A stretch of DNA of 64,000 nt from Clavibacter michiganensis (GTDB lineage Bacteria; Actinomycetota; Actinomycetes; Actinomycetales; Microbacteriaceae), in NCBI RefSeq assembly GCF_002151125.1, contig NZ_MDJZ01000015.1, positions 1 to 64,000 on the forward strand. The letters are read 5' to 3'. The translations under genes and the position numbers were made by a program. Below are positions 47,475 through 57,906 of this stretch, piece after piece. Under the pieces are notes generated by a model. The model saw nothing but the letters and a program-made list of their open reading frames with translations, ran no database searches and was not told where the DNA came from. Within the stretch, counting starts at the first letter, position 1; every line of letters begins with the position of its first letter.

Positions 47475-48782
47475 TCAGGCCGTCGGCCGCGGTTTCCGCG
47501 GCACGTACCGGGGGACGTAGCGCACGAGGATCCCCGCGCCGATGAGCCCGAGCACGCCCATCACGCCGCTGGCGACGGCGAGCGACGCGGCGGAGGTGAG
47601 GGCGGCGATGAGGAGCGGGGAGGCGGCGCTGCCGGCGTCGCCCGTGAAGCGCCAGGCGCCGAGGAAGGGGGCCGGATCCTCGCGGGGGGCGAGGTCGGCG
47701 CCGAGGGTCATGAGGATCCCCGAGCCCACTCCGTTCGCGACCGACATGAACATGGCCACGCCGATGAACCACTGCACGCTCGTCGGCAGGTCCGGCGTGA
47801 ACGCGAGCACGAGGTAGCCGAGGCCGAGCCCGACCATCGACGGCACGGCGCTCCAGAGGCGGCCGAAGCGGTCCATGATCTGGCCGCTCGCGTAGAAGAG
47901 GGCGAAGTCCACGCCGCCCGCGATGCCGATGATGAGCGCCGTGTTCGCGTCCGAGATGCCGATGCTCACCGCCCACAGGGGCAGGAGCACGCCCCGGCCC
48001 GCGCGCATCGCGCCGATGAGCGCGGCGCCGGATCCGAGCTTCACGAGCACGCCCTTGAATCGCCACAGCGTCTGCGCGAGGCCCGCCGACTCGCGCGCCG
48101 GGGGAGCGGTGCCCGCGGTCGCGCCGACCGACTCGTCGTCCTGCGGCTCGCCGGCGGTCGCGGGCGCGGCGCTCTGCAGGTCGGCCGCGCGGTTGCGGCG
48201 CACGACGTCCATGGGGTCGGGCAGTACGAGCAGCGTCACGGCTGCCGCGAGGCACGCGACGATGTGGATCACGAACGCCGACTGCGACGCCCCCGTCAGG
48301 TGGATCACCGCGGCCGCGAGGAACGGACCCACGAAGTACCCGGCGCGGAACGTGCCGCCGAGCGTGGACAGCGCGCGGGCGCGGTACGCCTGCGGCACGA
48401 AGCTCGTCATGAACGCGTGCCGGGCGAGCGCGAACACGGCCGTCGAGACGCCGATGAGGAAGACGCCCACGCCGAGCACGAGCGGGTTCGGCGCGAGGAG
48501 GCACAGCACCAGGCCGCCGATGGAGACGAAGGCCGCGCCGATCATGGCGGTCCGCTCGCCGATGCGGCTCACCACGGATCCGCTCGGGATGTCGCCGACG
48601 AGCTCGCCGAGCATGATCATGCCGCCGATGAACGCGGCGATCGCGAGCGAGGCGCCGAGGCTGCCCGCGACGATCGGGATGATGGGGATGATCGCCCCCT
48701 CGCCGATGGAGAAGAGGAGCGCGGGGAGCAGCGCCGGGAGCGCGACCGCGCGGAGGGAGAAGGGGGCATCGGGGGTCGACAT
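47475..48782 (-). CDS. MFS transporter (12 TM)
   Basis: A 435-residue major facilitator superfamily exporter. Twelve hydrophobic helices surround a central hydrophilic loop of about 50 residues ([21 protein letters not shown]...). [28 protein letters not shown] matches the loop 2-3 signature region. Substrate unknown. The ATG at 48782 is preceded by TAGGCT with an 8-base spacer. It is divergent from prfB across 75 bases. Confidence 0.88.
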   Translation of the reverse strand: MSTPDAPFSLRAVALPALLPALLFSIGEGAIIPIIPIVAGSLGASLAIAAFIGGMIMLGELVGDIPSGSVVSRIGERTAMIGAAFVSIGGLVLCLLAPNPLVLGVGVFLIGVSTAVFALARHAFMTSFVPQAYRARALSTLGGTFRAGYFVGPFLAAAVIHLTGASQSAFVIHIVACLAAAVTLLVLPDPMDVVRRNRAADLQSAAPATAGEPQDDESVGATAGTAPPARESAGLAQTLWRFKGVLVKLGSGAALIGAMRAGRGVLLPLWAVSIGISDANTALIIGIAGGVDFALFYASGQIMDRFGRLWSAVPSMVGLGLGYLVLAFTPDLPTSVQWFIGVAMFMSVANGVGSGILMTLGADLAPREDPAPFLGAWRFTGDAGSAASPLLIAALTSAASLAVASGVMGVLGLIGAGILVRYVPRYVPRKPRPTA

Positions 48783-48790
48783 CGCCCCCG

Positions 48791-48796
48791 AGCCTA
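48791..48796 (-). promoter_or_regulatory. -10 hexamer TAGGCT, MFS gene
   Basis: TAGGCT on the minus strand, 8-base spacer, then ATG at 48782. Confidence 0.5.
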
Positions 48797-48841
48797 CGCG
48801 CGGGCGGACCCGTCCCCGGACGTCGCCCGCGGGCCGGACGG

Positions 48842-48847
48842 TAGGCT
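48842..48847 (+). promoter_or_regulatory. -10 hexamer TAGGCT, prfB
   Basis: TAGGCT, 10-base spacer, then prfB ATG; either a very short leader or a leaderless transcript with a late start. Confidence 0.45.
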
Positions 48848-48857
48848 GGGCGGCACC

Positions 48858-49961
48858 ATGATCGACCAGGACTTCTCTTCGCGGATCACAGAATTGCGCG
48901 ACACCTACTCCAACATCCGCTCGGTGATCGGCGTGGAGCGCCTGCAGCAGGAGGTCGAGGAGCTGAGCGCCCAGGCGGGCGAGCCGGACCTCTGGGACGA
49001 CACCGAGAAGGCGCAGAAGGTCACGAGCGACCTGAGCCACCGCCAGGCCGACCTCAAGCGCATCGACGAGCTGCAGCGCCGCCTCGACGACCTCGACGTG
49101 CTCGTCGAGATGGCCAAGGACGACGAGGAGTCAGCCGAGGAGGCGGTCGTCGAGCTCGAGGGCATCACGAAGATCATGGACGAGCTCGAGGTGCAGACGC
49201 TCCTCAACGGCGAGTTCGACCCGCGGCCCGCGGTCGTCACGATCCGCGCGGGCGCCGGTGGCGTCGACGCGGCCGACTTCGCCGAGATGCTGATGCGCAT
49301 GTACCTGCGCTGGGCCGAGCAGCACGACTACTCCGCCACCGTGCTCGACACCTCGTACGCGGAGGAGGCGGGCATCAAGTCGGCGACCTTCGAGATCGAC
49401 GCGCCCTACGCCTTCGGCACGCTCTCCGTCGAGGCCGGCACGCACCGCCTCGTGCGCATGAGCCCGTTCAACTCCGCCGGCAAGCGCCAGACCTCGTTCG
49501 CCGCCGTCGAGGTCGTTCCGCTCATCGAGCAGACCGAGTCGATCGACATCCCCGAGAACGACATGCGGGTCGACGTCTTCCGCTCGTCCGGCCCTGGCGG
49601 CCAGTCCGTCAACACGACGGACTCGGCGGTGCGCATCACCCACCTGCCGACCGGCATCGTCGTCACCTGCCAGAACGAGAAGAGCCAGATCCAGAACCGC
49701 GCCGCCGCCCTCCGGGTGCTGCAGTCGCGCCTGCTCCTCGTGCAGCGCGAGCAGGAGGCGGCCACCAAGAAGGAGCTCGCCGGCAACATCACGGCGAGCT
49801 GGGGCGACCAGATGCGCAGCTACGTGCTCGCGCCGTACCAGATGGTGAAGGACCTCCGCACGGAGCACGAGGTCAACAACCCGTCCAACGTGTTCGACGG
49901 CGACCTCGACGGCTTCATCTCCGCGGGCATCCGCTGGCGGAAGTCCCCCGACCGCGCCTGA
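48858..49961 (+). CDS. prfB: Peptide chain release factor 2
   Basis: Recognises UGA and UAA stop codons. The 367-residue protein has the helical N-terminal domain, the SPF anticodon-like tripeptide in [12 protein letters not shown] (about 202-204) and the GGQ hydrolysis motif in [14 protein letters not shown] (about 247-249). The gene reads through in one frame, so the programmed +1 frameshift found in many bacteria is absent here, as is usual for actinobacteria. It begins the conserved prfB-ftsE-ftsX-smpB group. Confidence 0.96.
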   Translation: MIDQDFSSRITELRDTYSNIRSVIGVERLQQEVEELSAQAGEPDLWDDTEKAQKVTSDLSHRQADLKRIDELQRRLDDLDVLVEMAKDDEESAEEAVVELEGITKIMDELEVQTLLNGEFDPRPAVVTIRAGAGGVDAADFAEMLMRMYLRWAEQHDYSATVLDTSYAEEAGIKSATFEIDAPYAFGTLSVEAGTHRLVRMSPFNSAGKRQTSFAAVEVVPLIEQTESIDIPENDMRVDVFRSSGPGGQSVNTTDSAVRITHLPTGIVVTCQNEKSQIQNRAAALRVLQSRLLLVQREQEAATKKELAGNITASWGDQMRSYVLAPYQMVKDLRTEHEVNNPSNVFDGDLDGFISAGIRWRKSPDRA

Positions 49962-50021
49962 GAGAGTCCGGGGGACCGCCCGCCGCGGTGAGTCGATGCG
50001 GCGAATGACCCCTCCGGTGCC

Positions 50022-50027
50022 TAGGGT
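50022..50027 (+). promoter_or_regulatory. -10 hexamer TAGGGT, ftsE
   Basis: TAGGGT lies 9 bases before the ftsE ATG in the 75-bp gap after prfB; no ribosome-binding site is apparent. Confidence 0.4.
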
Positions 50028-50036
50028 CGTACCGAC

Positions 50037-51664
<1,628 letters not shown>

Positions 51665-51668
<4 letters not shown>

Positions 51669-52582
51669 GAATCGGACTCGTCCTCTCCGAGGTCGGCCAC
51701 GGCCTGCGTCGGAACGTCAGCATGGTCGTCTCGGTCGTGCTCGTCACCTTCATCTCGCTCACGTTCGTGGGCGCCGCCGTGCTGCTGCAGATGCAGATCG
51801 GGCAGATGAAGAACTACTGGTACGACCGCGCGCAGGTCGCCATCGACTTCTGCACCGACACGTCGGTGCCGAGCGAGACGTGCGTCAACGGCAAGGCCAC
51901 CCAGGAGCAGATCGACGCGGTCAAGGAGCGGCTCGACAGCGAGACGCTCGCGCCCTTCATCGACAGGTACTACTTCGAGGACCAGGACACCGCGTACGCG
52001 AACTTCCAGGAGCAGTTCAAGGGCGATCCCGTCACCGAGCTCGTGCAGCCGGAGTTCCTCAACGAGGCCTTCTGGGTGAACCTCAAGGACCCGTCGAAGT
52101 CCGACATCCTGAGCGACAGCCTGTCCGGCCTCGCCGGCGTCGAGAACGTGACGGACCAGCGGCAGTACCTCGACCAGATCTTCTCGATCCTCAACGCCGC
52201 CAGCCTCACCGCCGTGGGCATCGCGGGGCTGATGCTGGTCGCCGCGGCCCTCCTGATCGCCACCACCATCCGCCTGTCCGCGTTCTCGCGGAGACGGGAG
52301 CTGGGCATCATGAGGCTGGTCGGGGCGTCGAACCGCTTCATCCAGACCCCGTTCATCCTCGAGGGCGTGTTCGCCGCGCTCATCGGGTCGGTGCTCGCGA
52401 GCGCCGCGACGGTGGCGCTCGTGCGGTTCTTCGTCCAGGGCTTCCTGAGCAGTCGGCTCACGTCGATATCGCTCGTGAACATGGACGACGCGCTGCTCGT
52501 GGTGCCGATACTGCTGGGCGTCGGCGTGGTGCTCGCGGCCGTATCGGCCAACTTCGCCATCAGCCGCTACCTGAGGATCTGA
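51665..52582 (+). CDS. ftsX: Cell division protein FtsX
   Basis: Membrane half of FtsEX, 305 residues. One N-terminal helix (about 20-42), an extracellular domain (about 45-175) that contacts the hydrolase and contains a cysteine pair Cys63/Cys73, then three more helices with the FtsX signature [33 protein letters not shown] between the second and third. ATGA overlap with ftsE. Confidence 0.95.
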
Positions 52583-52590
52583 TCCTCCGG

Positions 52591-52596
52591 TAGACT
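52591..52596 (+). promoter_or_regulatory. -10 hexamer TAGACT, smpB
   Basis: TAGACT just after the ftsX stop; a leader of about 47 bases would follow, containing a small GCCCG/CGGGC hairpin (about 52604-52617) and the GAGGAG site for smpB. Confidence 0.45.
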
Positions 52597-52649
52597 GATG
52601 GGCTGCCCGGTTCCGGGCGGATCCACCCCGCATCATCGAGGAGACCACC

Positions 52650-53126
52650 GTGCCCAGGGAACGTGGCGAGAAGGTGGTGGCGACCAACCGCAAGGCGCGC
52701 CACGACTACACCATCGAGTCGACCTACGAGGCCGGCCTCGTGCTCACGGGCACCGAGGTCAAGTCGCTCCGGCAGGGTCGCGCGTCGCTGGTCGACGGGT
52801 ACGCCTTCGTCGACGCGGGCGAGGCGTGGCTGGATGCGGTGCACATCCCCGAGTACAACCAGGGGACTTGGAACAACCACCCCGTCAGGCGCAAGCGCAA
52901 GCTCCTCCTGCACAAGGAGCAGATCCTCAAGATCCACTCCAAGGTGAAGGAGGGCGGCTACACGGTCGTCCCGCTGCAGCTCTACTTCGTGGACGGCCGG
53001 GCCAAGGTCGAGCTCGCCATCGCGAAGGGCAAGAAGGAGTACGACAAGCGCCAGACGCTCCGCGAGCGCCAGGACAAGCGCGAGGCGGACCGGGCGATGT
53101 CGTCCCACCGCCGCCTCGGCGAGTAG
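52650..53126 (+). CDS. smpB: SsrA-binding protein SmpB
   Basis: Binds tmRNA and brings it to stalled ribosomes. The 158-residue protein shows [58 protein letters not shown] and [24 protein letters not shown], all SmpB signatures; the C-terminal basic tail enters the mRNA channel. GTG start with GAGGAG six bases upstream. Its RNA partner ssrA follows 140 bases downstream. Confidence 0.96.
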   Translation: MPRERGEKVVATNRKARHDYTIESTYEAGLVLTGTEVKSLRQGRASLVDGYAFVDAGEAWLDAVHIPEYNQGTWNNHPVRRKRKLLLHKEQILKIHSKVKEGGYTVVPLQLYFVDGRAKVELAIAKGKKEYDKRQTLRERQDKREADRAMSSHRRLGE

Positions 53127-53164
53127 GCCCGCCCCTCCCGGTGGTGCGCCCGGCATCGGTGGGG

Positions 53165-53170
53165 TAACAT
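53165..53170 (+). promoter_or_regulatory. Possible -10 TAACAT for ssrA
   Basis: TAACAT lies about 100 bases before the mature tmRNA 5' end. A perfect TTGACA at 53200-53205 also lies upstream but has only a poor -10 (around 53223). Either could start the tmRNA precursor. Confidence 0.35.
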
Positions 53171-53266
53171 GGAGGGCTCGTCGCGGAACCGACCGGCGAT
53201 TGACAACTCGACAGCGTGGAACATGCGACCCGGCTCGGGCGCCTCTCGAGGCGCTGGGCCGTTCAT

Positions 53267-53642
53267 GGGGATGATCGGTTTCGACATTGCCTGAATGACT
53301 GCGAGAAGCGGGTCGAGGATGCAGGGCTATCTCGTAAACGCTCTCTGCAAAATACAACTGCCAATAACAAGCAGTCGTCCTTCGCTCTCGCTGCCTAAGC
53401 GAGCGAACTAACAGGACCGTCGACCCGGGGATGCTCTCTAACCGGTAAGTCGGCGTCAGAAAAGGGAGCTCGCTGCGCGGTCGTGCCTCAGGGCCGCGCG
53501 GGACTCGAACTGAGGCTGGGCCCGTCGGATCAGATGCCAGGAGCAAGTTCCGGGGCCGAGCAGGACGCCTTTCCTGGATACACCCGTAGAAGGCGCAGGA
53601 TTACAGCAGTGGACCGGGGTTCGATTCCCCGCATCTCCACCA
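53267..53642 (+). ncRNA. ssrA: tmRNA (ssrA)
   Basis: The 5' GGGGATGATCGGTTTCGAC and 3' GTTCGATTCCCCGCATCTCCACCA ends form the tRNA-like domain; GGGGATG pairs with CATCTCC with one G-U, as in E. coli. The tag frame (53360-53398) reads ANNKQSSFALAA and stops with TAA; tagged proteins end in ALAA for ClpXP-type degradation. CCA is encoded. Length is about 376 bases. smpB lies just upstream. Confidence 0.96.
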
Positions 53643-53690
53643 TCGCGTCGCATGTCCCACGCTCGTCGAGACGCCGGATCCGTCCGGCAG

Positions 53691-53726
53691 ACGAGAGGCC
53701 CCGTCCACCCGGACGGGGCCTCTCGT
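53691..53726. terminator. Perfect 16-bp stem between ssrA and the iron transporter
   Basis: Arms 53691-53706 and 53711-53726 are exact reverse complements with the tetraloop ACCC. The hairpin lies between convergent transcription units and can end both. Confidence 0.85.
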
Positions 53727-53741
53727 GCGTCCGGGCCCGGC

Positions 53742-55553
53742 TCAGCCGACCGGCGCGCGGGGAGCCGCCGGTGCGGGAGCCCCCGGGTCGCTCGTGGCGA
53801 GGGCCGGGGCGGTCGTCTCCACCGCGGGCGACGCCGTGCGGCCGCGGCGGCGCTTCCGGCCGCCCGAGCGCCCGTAGACGAGGTACATCGTGAGCCCCAT
53901 GATGATCATGAGCAGCACCGTGTAGACGAACGTGATGCTCATCGAGTCGAGGTTGGCCTCGCCCTCGGTGCTCGCCTTGATGGCGATGCCGAGCGGCTCG
54001 TACAGCGGCTGGTAGAGGAACACCGCCGCGTCGTAGTCGTCGAGCAGGCTGTTGAAGTTGAGCGCCGTGATGGCGGCGACCGTGGGGATCACGAGCGGCA
54101 CCAGCACGCGCCGGAACGTGGTGAGGGAGCGCGCGCCGAGGATGCGCGCCGCGTCCTCGAGCGACTGCGGCACGCTCGCGAACGCCGCCTTCAGGAGGCG
54201 CAGCGTGAACGGCACCTTGACGATGATGTACGCCACGAGGAGCAGCCAGGTCGTGCCCGTGAGCACCTGCCCGCCGATGAGCGGCTGCGGCCGGTCGAAG
54301 GTCTGCAGGAGCGCCAGCGCGATGAGGATCGTGGGGAGGATCCACGGGATGTGCAGCAGGTACTCCAGCGTCGAGGTGACCCAGTTGCGGTTCCGCTGGA
54401 TCATGCGCGAGACGAACAGGAGGCCCGCCACGACGATCACGGCGGCCAGCGCGCTGTAGACGAGGCTCACGATGAAGGGCCGGAGCACGTCGGGGGATCC
54501 GAGCACCGTCGCGTAGTTCCGCAGCGTGAAGGAGTCGAGCGTGATGGTGCCCGTCTGCACGCTCTTCGAGTCGAGGAACGAGAACAGCACGATGAGGATC
54601 ACGGGGAGCGCGTAGACCACGAACAGCGCGTACGCGACCACGTGCACCACGCCGTTGACGATCGGGTTCCGGATGCGCTGCTTCTGCAACGGCGTCGCGA
54701 CCTTCGCGACCGAGAAGTAGACGCCCGACTTCTCGACGCGGTTCATGATCGCCAGCAGGACGATGGTCGCGACGCCCAGCACGATCGCGAGCAGGGCCGC
54801 GAGGTCGCGGGAGCTCGTGCTCTTGGAGAACGTGACGATCATCGGCGCGACCGTCTGGAAGCCCGTGCCGCCGAGCACGAGGGGAGCGGTGAGCGCCCCC
54901 AGGCCGGTGAGGAACGTGAGGACGGTGACCGCGAAGATCATCGGCCGCAGGGCCGGGAGGACGATGCGGAAGAGGATGCGGCCGGTGCCGGCGCCCATGC
55001 TGCGCGCGGCCTCGATGGTCTGGTGGTCGATCGCCGCGAGCGACGAGCGGAGGAACAGCATGTGGTTCGTGGTGGTGGCGAAGGTCATCACGATGACGAC
55101 CGCGAAGTAGCCGGAGAACCAGTCGGGGTCGAGGTCGGGGAACGCGCGCTGCGCGATGGCCGTGACGAACCCGTAGCGGCCGTAGATGAAGTTGTAGCCG
55201 GCCGCCAGGACGATGCCGCCGTAGATGAGCGTCGTCGCGTAGCCGAGCCAGAGGACGCGGGATCCGCGGACGACGAAGTACTCGGTCACCAGCACGATGA
55301 AGATGCCGACCACGTTCACGGTGACGGCGAGGGTCACCGCGAGCAGGAGGCTGTTGCCGACGCTGCGCATCGCCCGGTCGGAGCTGACGAGCTTCTCGAG
55401 CGCCCGGCCGCTGAACGAGCCGTCGGGGAAGAAGGTCGTGACGAGCAGGTTCGCGTTCGGGAACACCAGGAACGTGACGACGAACCACAGCGCGGCGATG
55501 AGCACCACGACGCCGAGCGGGGAGCGCAGCAGGGCGCGGACCGGGGTGCGCAC
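53742..55553 (-). CDS. Ferric iron ABC transporter permease (FbpB-like, fused)
   Basis: A 603-residue permease made of two fused BPD domains, about twelve transmembrane helices. Both EAA loops are present: EAARSMGAGTGRILFRIVLPALRP (about 183) and EDAARILGARSLTTFRRVLVPLVIP (about 460). This fused layout is typical of Fbp/Sfu iron permeases. The C-terminal 40 residues are a basic then Ala/Pro-rich tail. GTG start two bases after the ATPase stop. It ends the three-gene operon. Confidence 0.9.
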   Translation of the reverse strand: MRTPVRALLRSPLGVVVLIAALWFVVTFLVFPNANLLVTTFFPDGSFSGRALEKLVSSDRAMRSVGNSLLLAVTLAVTVNVVGIFIVLVTEYFVVRGSRVLWLGYATTLIYGGIVLAAGYNFIYGRYGFVTAIAQRAFPDLDPDWFSGYFAVVIVMTFATTTNHMLFLRSSLAAIDHQTIEAARSMGAGTGRILFRIVLPALRPMIFAVTVLTFLTGLGALTAPLVLGGTGFQTVAPMIVTFSKSTSSRDLAALLAIVLGVATIVLLAIMNRVEKSGVYFSVAKVATPLQKQRIRNPIVNGVVHVVAYALFVVYALPVILIVLFSFLDSKSVQTGTITLDSFTLRNYATVLGSPDVLRPFIVSLVYSALAAVIVVAGLLFVSRMIQRNRNWVTSTLEYLLHIPWILPTILIALALLQTFDRPQPLIGGQVLTGTTWLLLVAYIIVKVPFTLRLLKAAFASVPQSLEDAARILGARSLTTFRRVLVPLVIPTVAAITALNFNSLLDDYDAAVFLYQPLYEPLGIAIKASTEGEANLDSMSITFVYTVLLMIIMGLTMYLVYGRSGGRKRRRGRTASPAVETTAPALATSDPGAPAPAAPRAPVG

Positions 55554-55555
55554 GG

Positions 55556-56584
55556 CTACGACCGGTACTGCAGGATCGCGGCCGGGTCGATGCCCACGAC
55601 CACCTCGGCGCCGGGCGCCAGCGGCGCCGCGCCCGTCTCGGCGACGAGCGCCTCGATGGCGTCGTCCCCGAGGTCGATCCGGTAGGTGCTGTGGGAGCCG
55701 TGGTAGGTGCGCTCGGCGACCACGCCGTCGATGCGCACGCGGCCCGGATCCGCGGAGGCCGCGTCGCGGGCGGCCACCGACACGCGCTCGCGGCGCACGT
55801 ACGCGCGGCCCGAGGCGTCGAGGTCCGTCGCGCCGGCGTCGCGGAGGCGGGCGACCGTCGAGGGCCCGAGCGCGTTGATCGCGCCGACGAAGGTCGCGAC
55901 GAACTCGGTCGCCGAGCGGTCGTAGATGTCCTCCGGGGTGCCGACCTGCTCGATCCGCCCCGCGTCGAAGACGGCGATGCGGTCGCTCATGGTGAGCGCC
56001 TCCTCCTGGTCGTGCGTGACGTAGACCGTCGTGATCCCGAGCCGGGACTGCAGGCCCTTCAGCTGGTCGCGCAGCTGCACGCGCAGCTTCGCGTCGAGGT
56101 TCGACAGCGGCTCGTCGAGCAGCAGTATCCGCGGCTCCAGCACGAGCGCGCGCGCGATGGCGACGCGCTGCTGCTGCCCGCCGGAGAGCTCGGCCACGTT
56201 CTTGTCGAGCTGGGCGGCGCTCAGCTCGACCTGGTCGGCCATCGCGCTCACCAGCCGCTCGGTCTCCGCCTTGCCGGCCTTCCGCACGGTGAGGCCGAAG
56301 GCCATGTTCTGCCGCACCGACATGCTGGGGAAGAGCGCGTAGTTCTGGAAGACCATGCCGACGCGGCGCTTCTCGCTCGGCAGCCGCGTCGCGACCTGAC
56401 CGTCGATGACGACGTCGCCGCGGCTCGGGTCGACGAAGCCCGCGAGGGTCCGGAGCGCCGTGGTCTTCCCGCAGCCGGAGGGCCCGAGGAGGGTGAAGAA
56501 CTCGCCCTCGTGGATCTCCAGGTCGAGCCCCGGGATCGCCACCTGCTCGCCGAACCTCACCTCGACGTCGTCGAAGCGGATCAT
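55556..56584 (-). CDS. Ferric iron ABC transporter ATPase (FbpC-like)
   Basis: ATPase of 342 residues. Walker A GPSGCGKTT (about 34-42), signature [15 protein letters not shown] (about 132-146), Walker B ILLLDEPLSNLDA and the H-loop VYVTHDQEEAL are present, followed by a TOBE-type C-terminal domain (about 240-342). ATGA overlap with the binding-protein gene. The TOBE region often binds iron or a regulator in such proteins. Confidence 0.92.
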   Translation of the reverse strand: MIRFDDVEVRFGEQVAIPGLDLEIHEGEFFTLLGPSGCGKTTALRTLAGFVDPSRGDVVIDGQVATRLPSEKRRVGMVFQNYALFPSMSVRQNMAFGLTVRKAGKAETERLVSAMADQVELSAAQLDKNVAELSGGQQQRVAIARALVLEPRILLLDEPLSNLDAKLRVQLRDQLKGLQSRLGITTVYVTHDQEEALTMSDRIAVFDAGRIEQVGTPEDIYDRSATEFVATFVGAINALGPSTVARLRDAGATDLDASGRAYVRRERVSVAARDAASADPGRVRIDGVVAERTYHGSHSTYRIDLGDDAIEALVAETGAAPLAPGAEVVVGIDPAAILQYRS

Positions 56585-57668
56585 CAGGGCAGGTACTCCA
56601 GCTCGGTCTTCTCGACCCAGTCGGCGATGTGCTCCCGCACGAAGCCGTAGTCGACGTCCTGCTTGTCGAGCGACTCGATGAGCTCCGTCACGGCGGGCAG
56701 CGCCTTCTCGCGCGCGATCCTGTTGACGGGGTAGCTGGAGAACTCCTCGGCGAACGCGCCCTGCACGTCGGCGCTGCCGAACCAGTCGATGAACGCGCGG
56801 GCGCGCTCCTCCTTCTTCGTGCCGGCGATCTCGGCGATCTGCTCGGTCACGAACGGGACGCCGGCCTTCGCGGGGACGACCTCGGTGGTGGTGCCGTACT
56901 GCGCGTCGCGCGCCGCGATGCCGCTCGAGGCGAGCGTGCCGAAGGAGACCTCGCCGCGGGAGAGGCGGGCGTACAGGTCGGTGCCCTCGACCGCGGGGGA
57001 TCCGTCGGCGAAGTAGTCCTCGACGACCTTCCAGCCCGCGTCGCTGATGCCGAGGTCGCCGTCCTCGTCCTCGTACGGCGCGAGCAGGCCCGCGAGGATG
57101 AGCTGCGGCGTCGCCTCGCCCAGGCGCGTGTTGACCTCGTACTTCCCCTCGTACTCCGAGGAGTAGAGGTCGGTGACGTCCTCCGGCACGTCGCCGCCCG
57201 ACGTCTGCTTCGCGTCGTGCACCGTGACGATGGCCTGTTCCACGAGCGGCCAGTAGGCGCCGTCCTCGGGGTCTCCGGAGGCCTGGTCCACCTCGCCCGA
57301 CCACGCCGGCGTGTACGCGGTGATCGCGTCCTCGGCCTTGAGGTTCTCGAAGTACATGTTGTTGAGGCCGAACACCACGTCCCCGACGGGGTTGTTCTTC
57401 TCCGCGACGATGCGGTTCGCGAGGTCGGCGCCGCCGAGGCCCACGATCTGGATGTCGAAGCCCGCCTTCGCCGCCTCCGCCGTGACCCAGTCGCCGCGCC
57501 CGTCGCCGTTGGAGTTCGTGTAGACGATGAGGGTGTCGCCGGTGGCGGGGGAGACCGCGGGATCCGCCGAGCCGCCGTCGGCCGCCGACCCGCATCCGCT
57601 GAGGGCGAGCCCGGCCGCGACCACGGCGGCGAGCGAGGAGGTGAGACGGCGGGCGCGGTTCTTCATGG
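56584..57668 (-). CDS. Iron-type substrate-binding lipoprotein (FbpA-like)
   Basis: A 360-residue extracellular binding protein; the start codon is the ATG at 57664-57666. Lipoprotein signal with lipobox LSGC and lipidated Cys25. The fold starts DTLIVYTNSNGDG; NNMYFENLKAEDAITAYTP and PAVTELIESLDKQDVDYGFVREHIADW resemble ferric iron and thiamine-type binding proteins of the same cluster, so substrate is probable rather than certain. Iron ligands (typically Tyr pair) may be Tyr residues in YTN, VVEDYF and SSYPVN. GAGAGGA precedes the ATG. Confidence 0.88.
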
Positions 57669-57682
57669 TGTCCTCTCGGAGT

Positions 57683-57700
57683 GAGCACGTCGGTGTGCTC
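57683..57700 (-). promoter_or_regulatory. Inverted repeat in the fbpA leader
   Basis: GAGCAC and GTGCTC flank a 6-base spacer, about 17 bases upstream of the fbpA-like start. It could be an operator or leader hairpin. A TAGTGT hexamer (57735-57740, minus strand) is a possible -10 farther upstream. It does not match the DtxR/IdeR consensus as I know it. Confidence 0.4.
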
Positions 57701-57874
57701 GCGGGCGGTCGCGCCGGACCGGCACGGAGTCCCCACACTAGGAGCGGGATCCCCGGCGGCCCGTTGCGGCGGTCGCTGTTGGCTCGCTGTTCAGCATAGG
57801 GACACGCCGGACGACCCCCTCGCATGAGGAGCAAGCTGGTCCGGGGCAGGCCGCCCGCGCTCACGGGAGCGGGA

Positions 57875-57891
57875 ATACATAGCCCGTGTAT
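57875..57891 (+). promoter_or_regulatory. Palindrome ATACA-N7-TGTAT upstream of the MFS gene
   Basis: A short AT-rich dyad, unusual in this GC-rich sequence, 15 bases before the MFS start codon. It resembles half-sites of TetR/GntR-type operators; no regulator gene is adjacent. Confidence 0.4.
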
Positions 57892-57906
57892 GGGATTCGA
57901 TACCTC

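Noticed and set aside
46485-48850. Long plus-strand frame upstream of prfB
   Set aside because: Only the part from 48858 is RF2. The rest is a shadow of the Tad genes and of the MFS gene on the other strand.
48858-48950. Programmed +1 frameshift in prfB
   Set aside because: The reading frame is continuous from the start codon with no internal TGA.
57683-57700. DtxR/IdeR iron box before the fbpA-like gene
   Set aside because: The dyad GAGCAC-N6-GTGCTC does not resemble the TTAGGTTAGGCTAACCTAA consensus.
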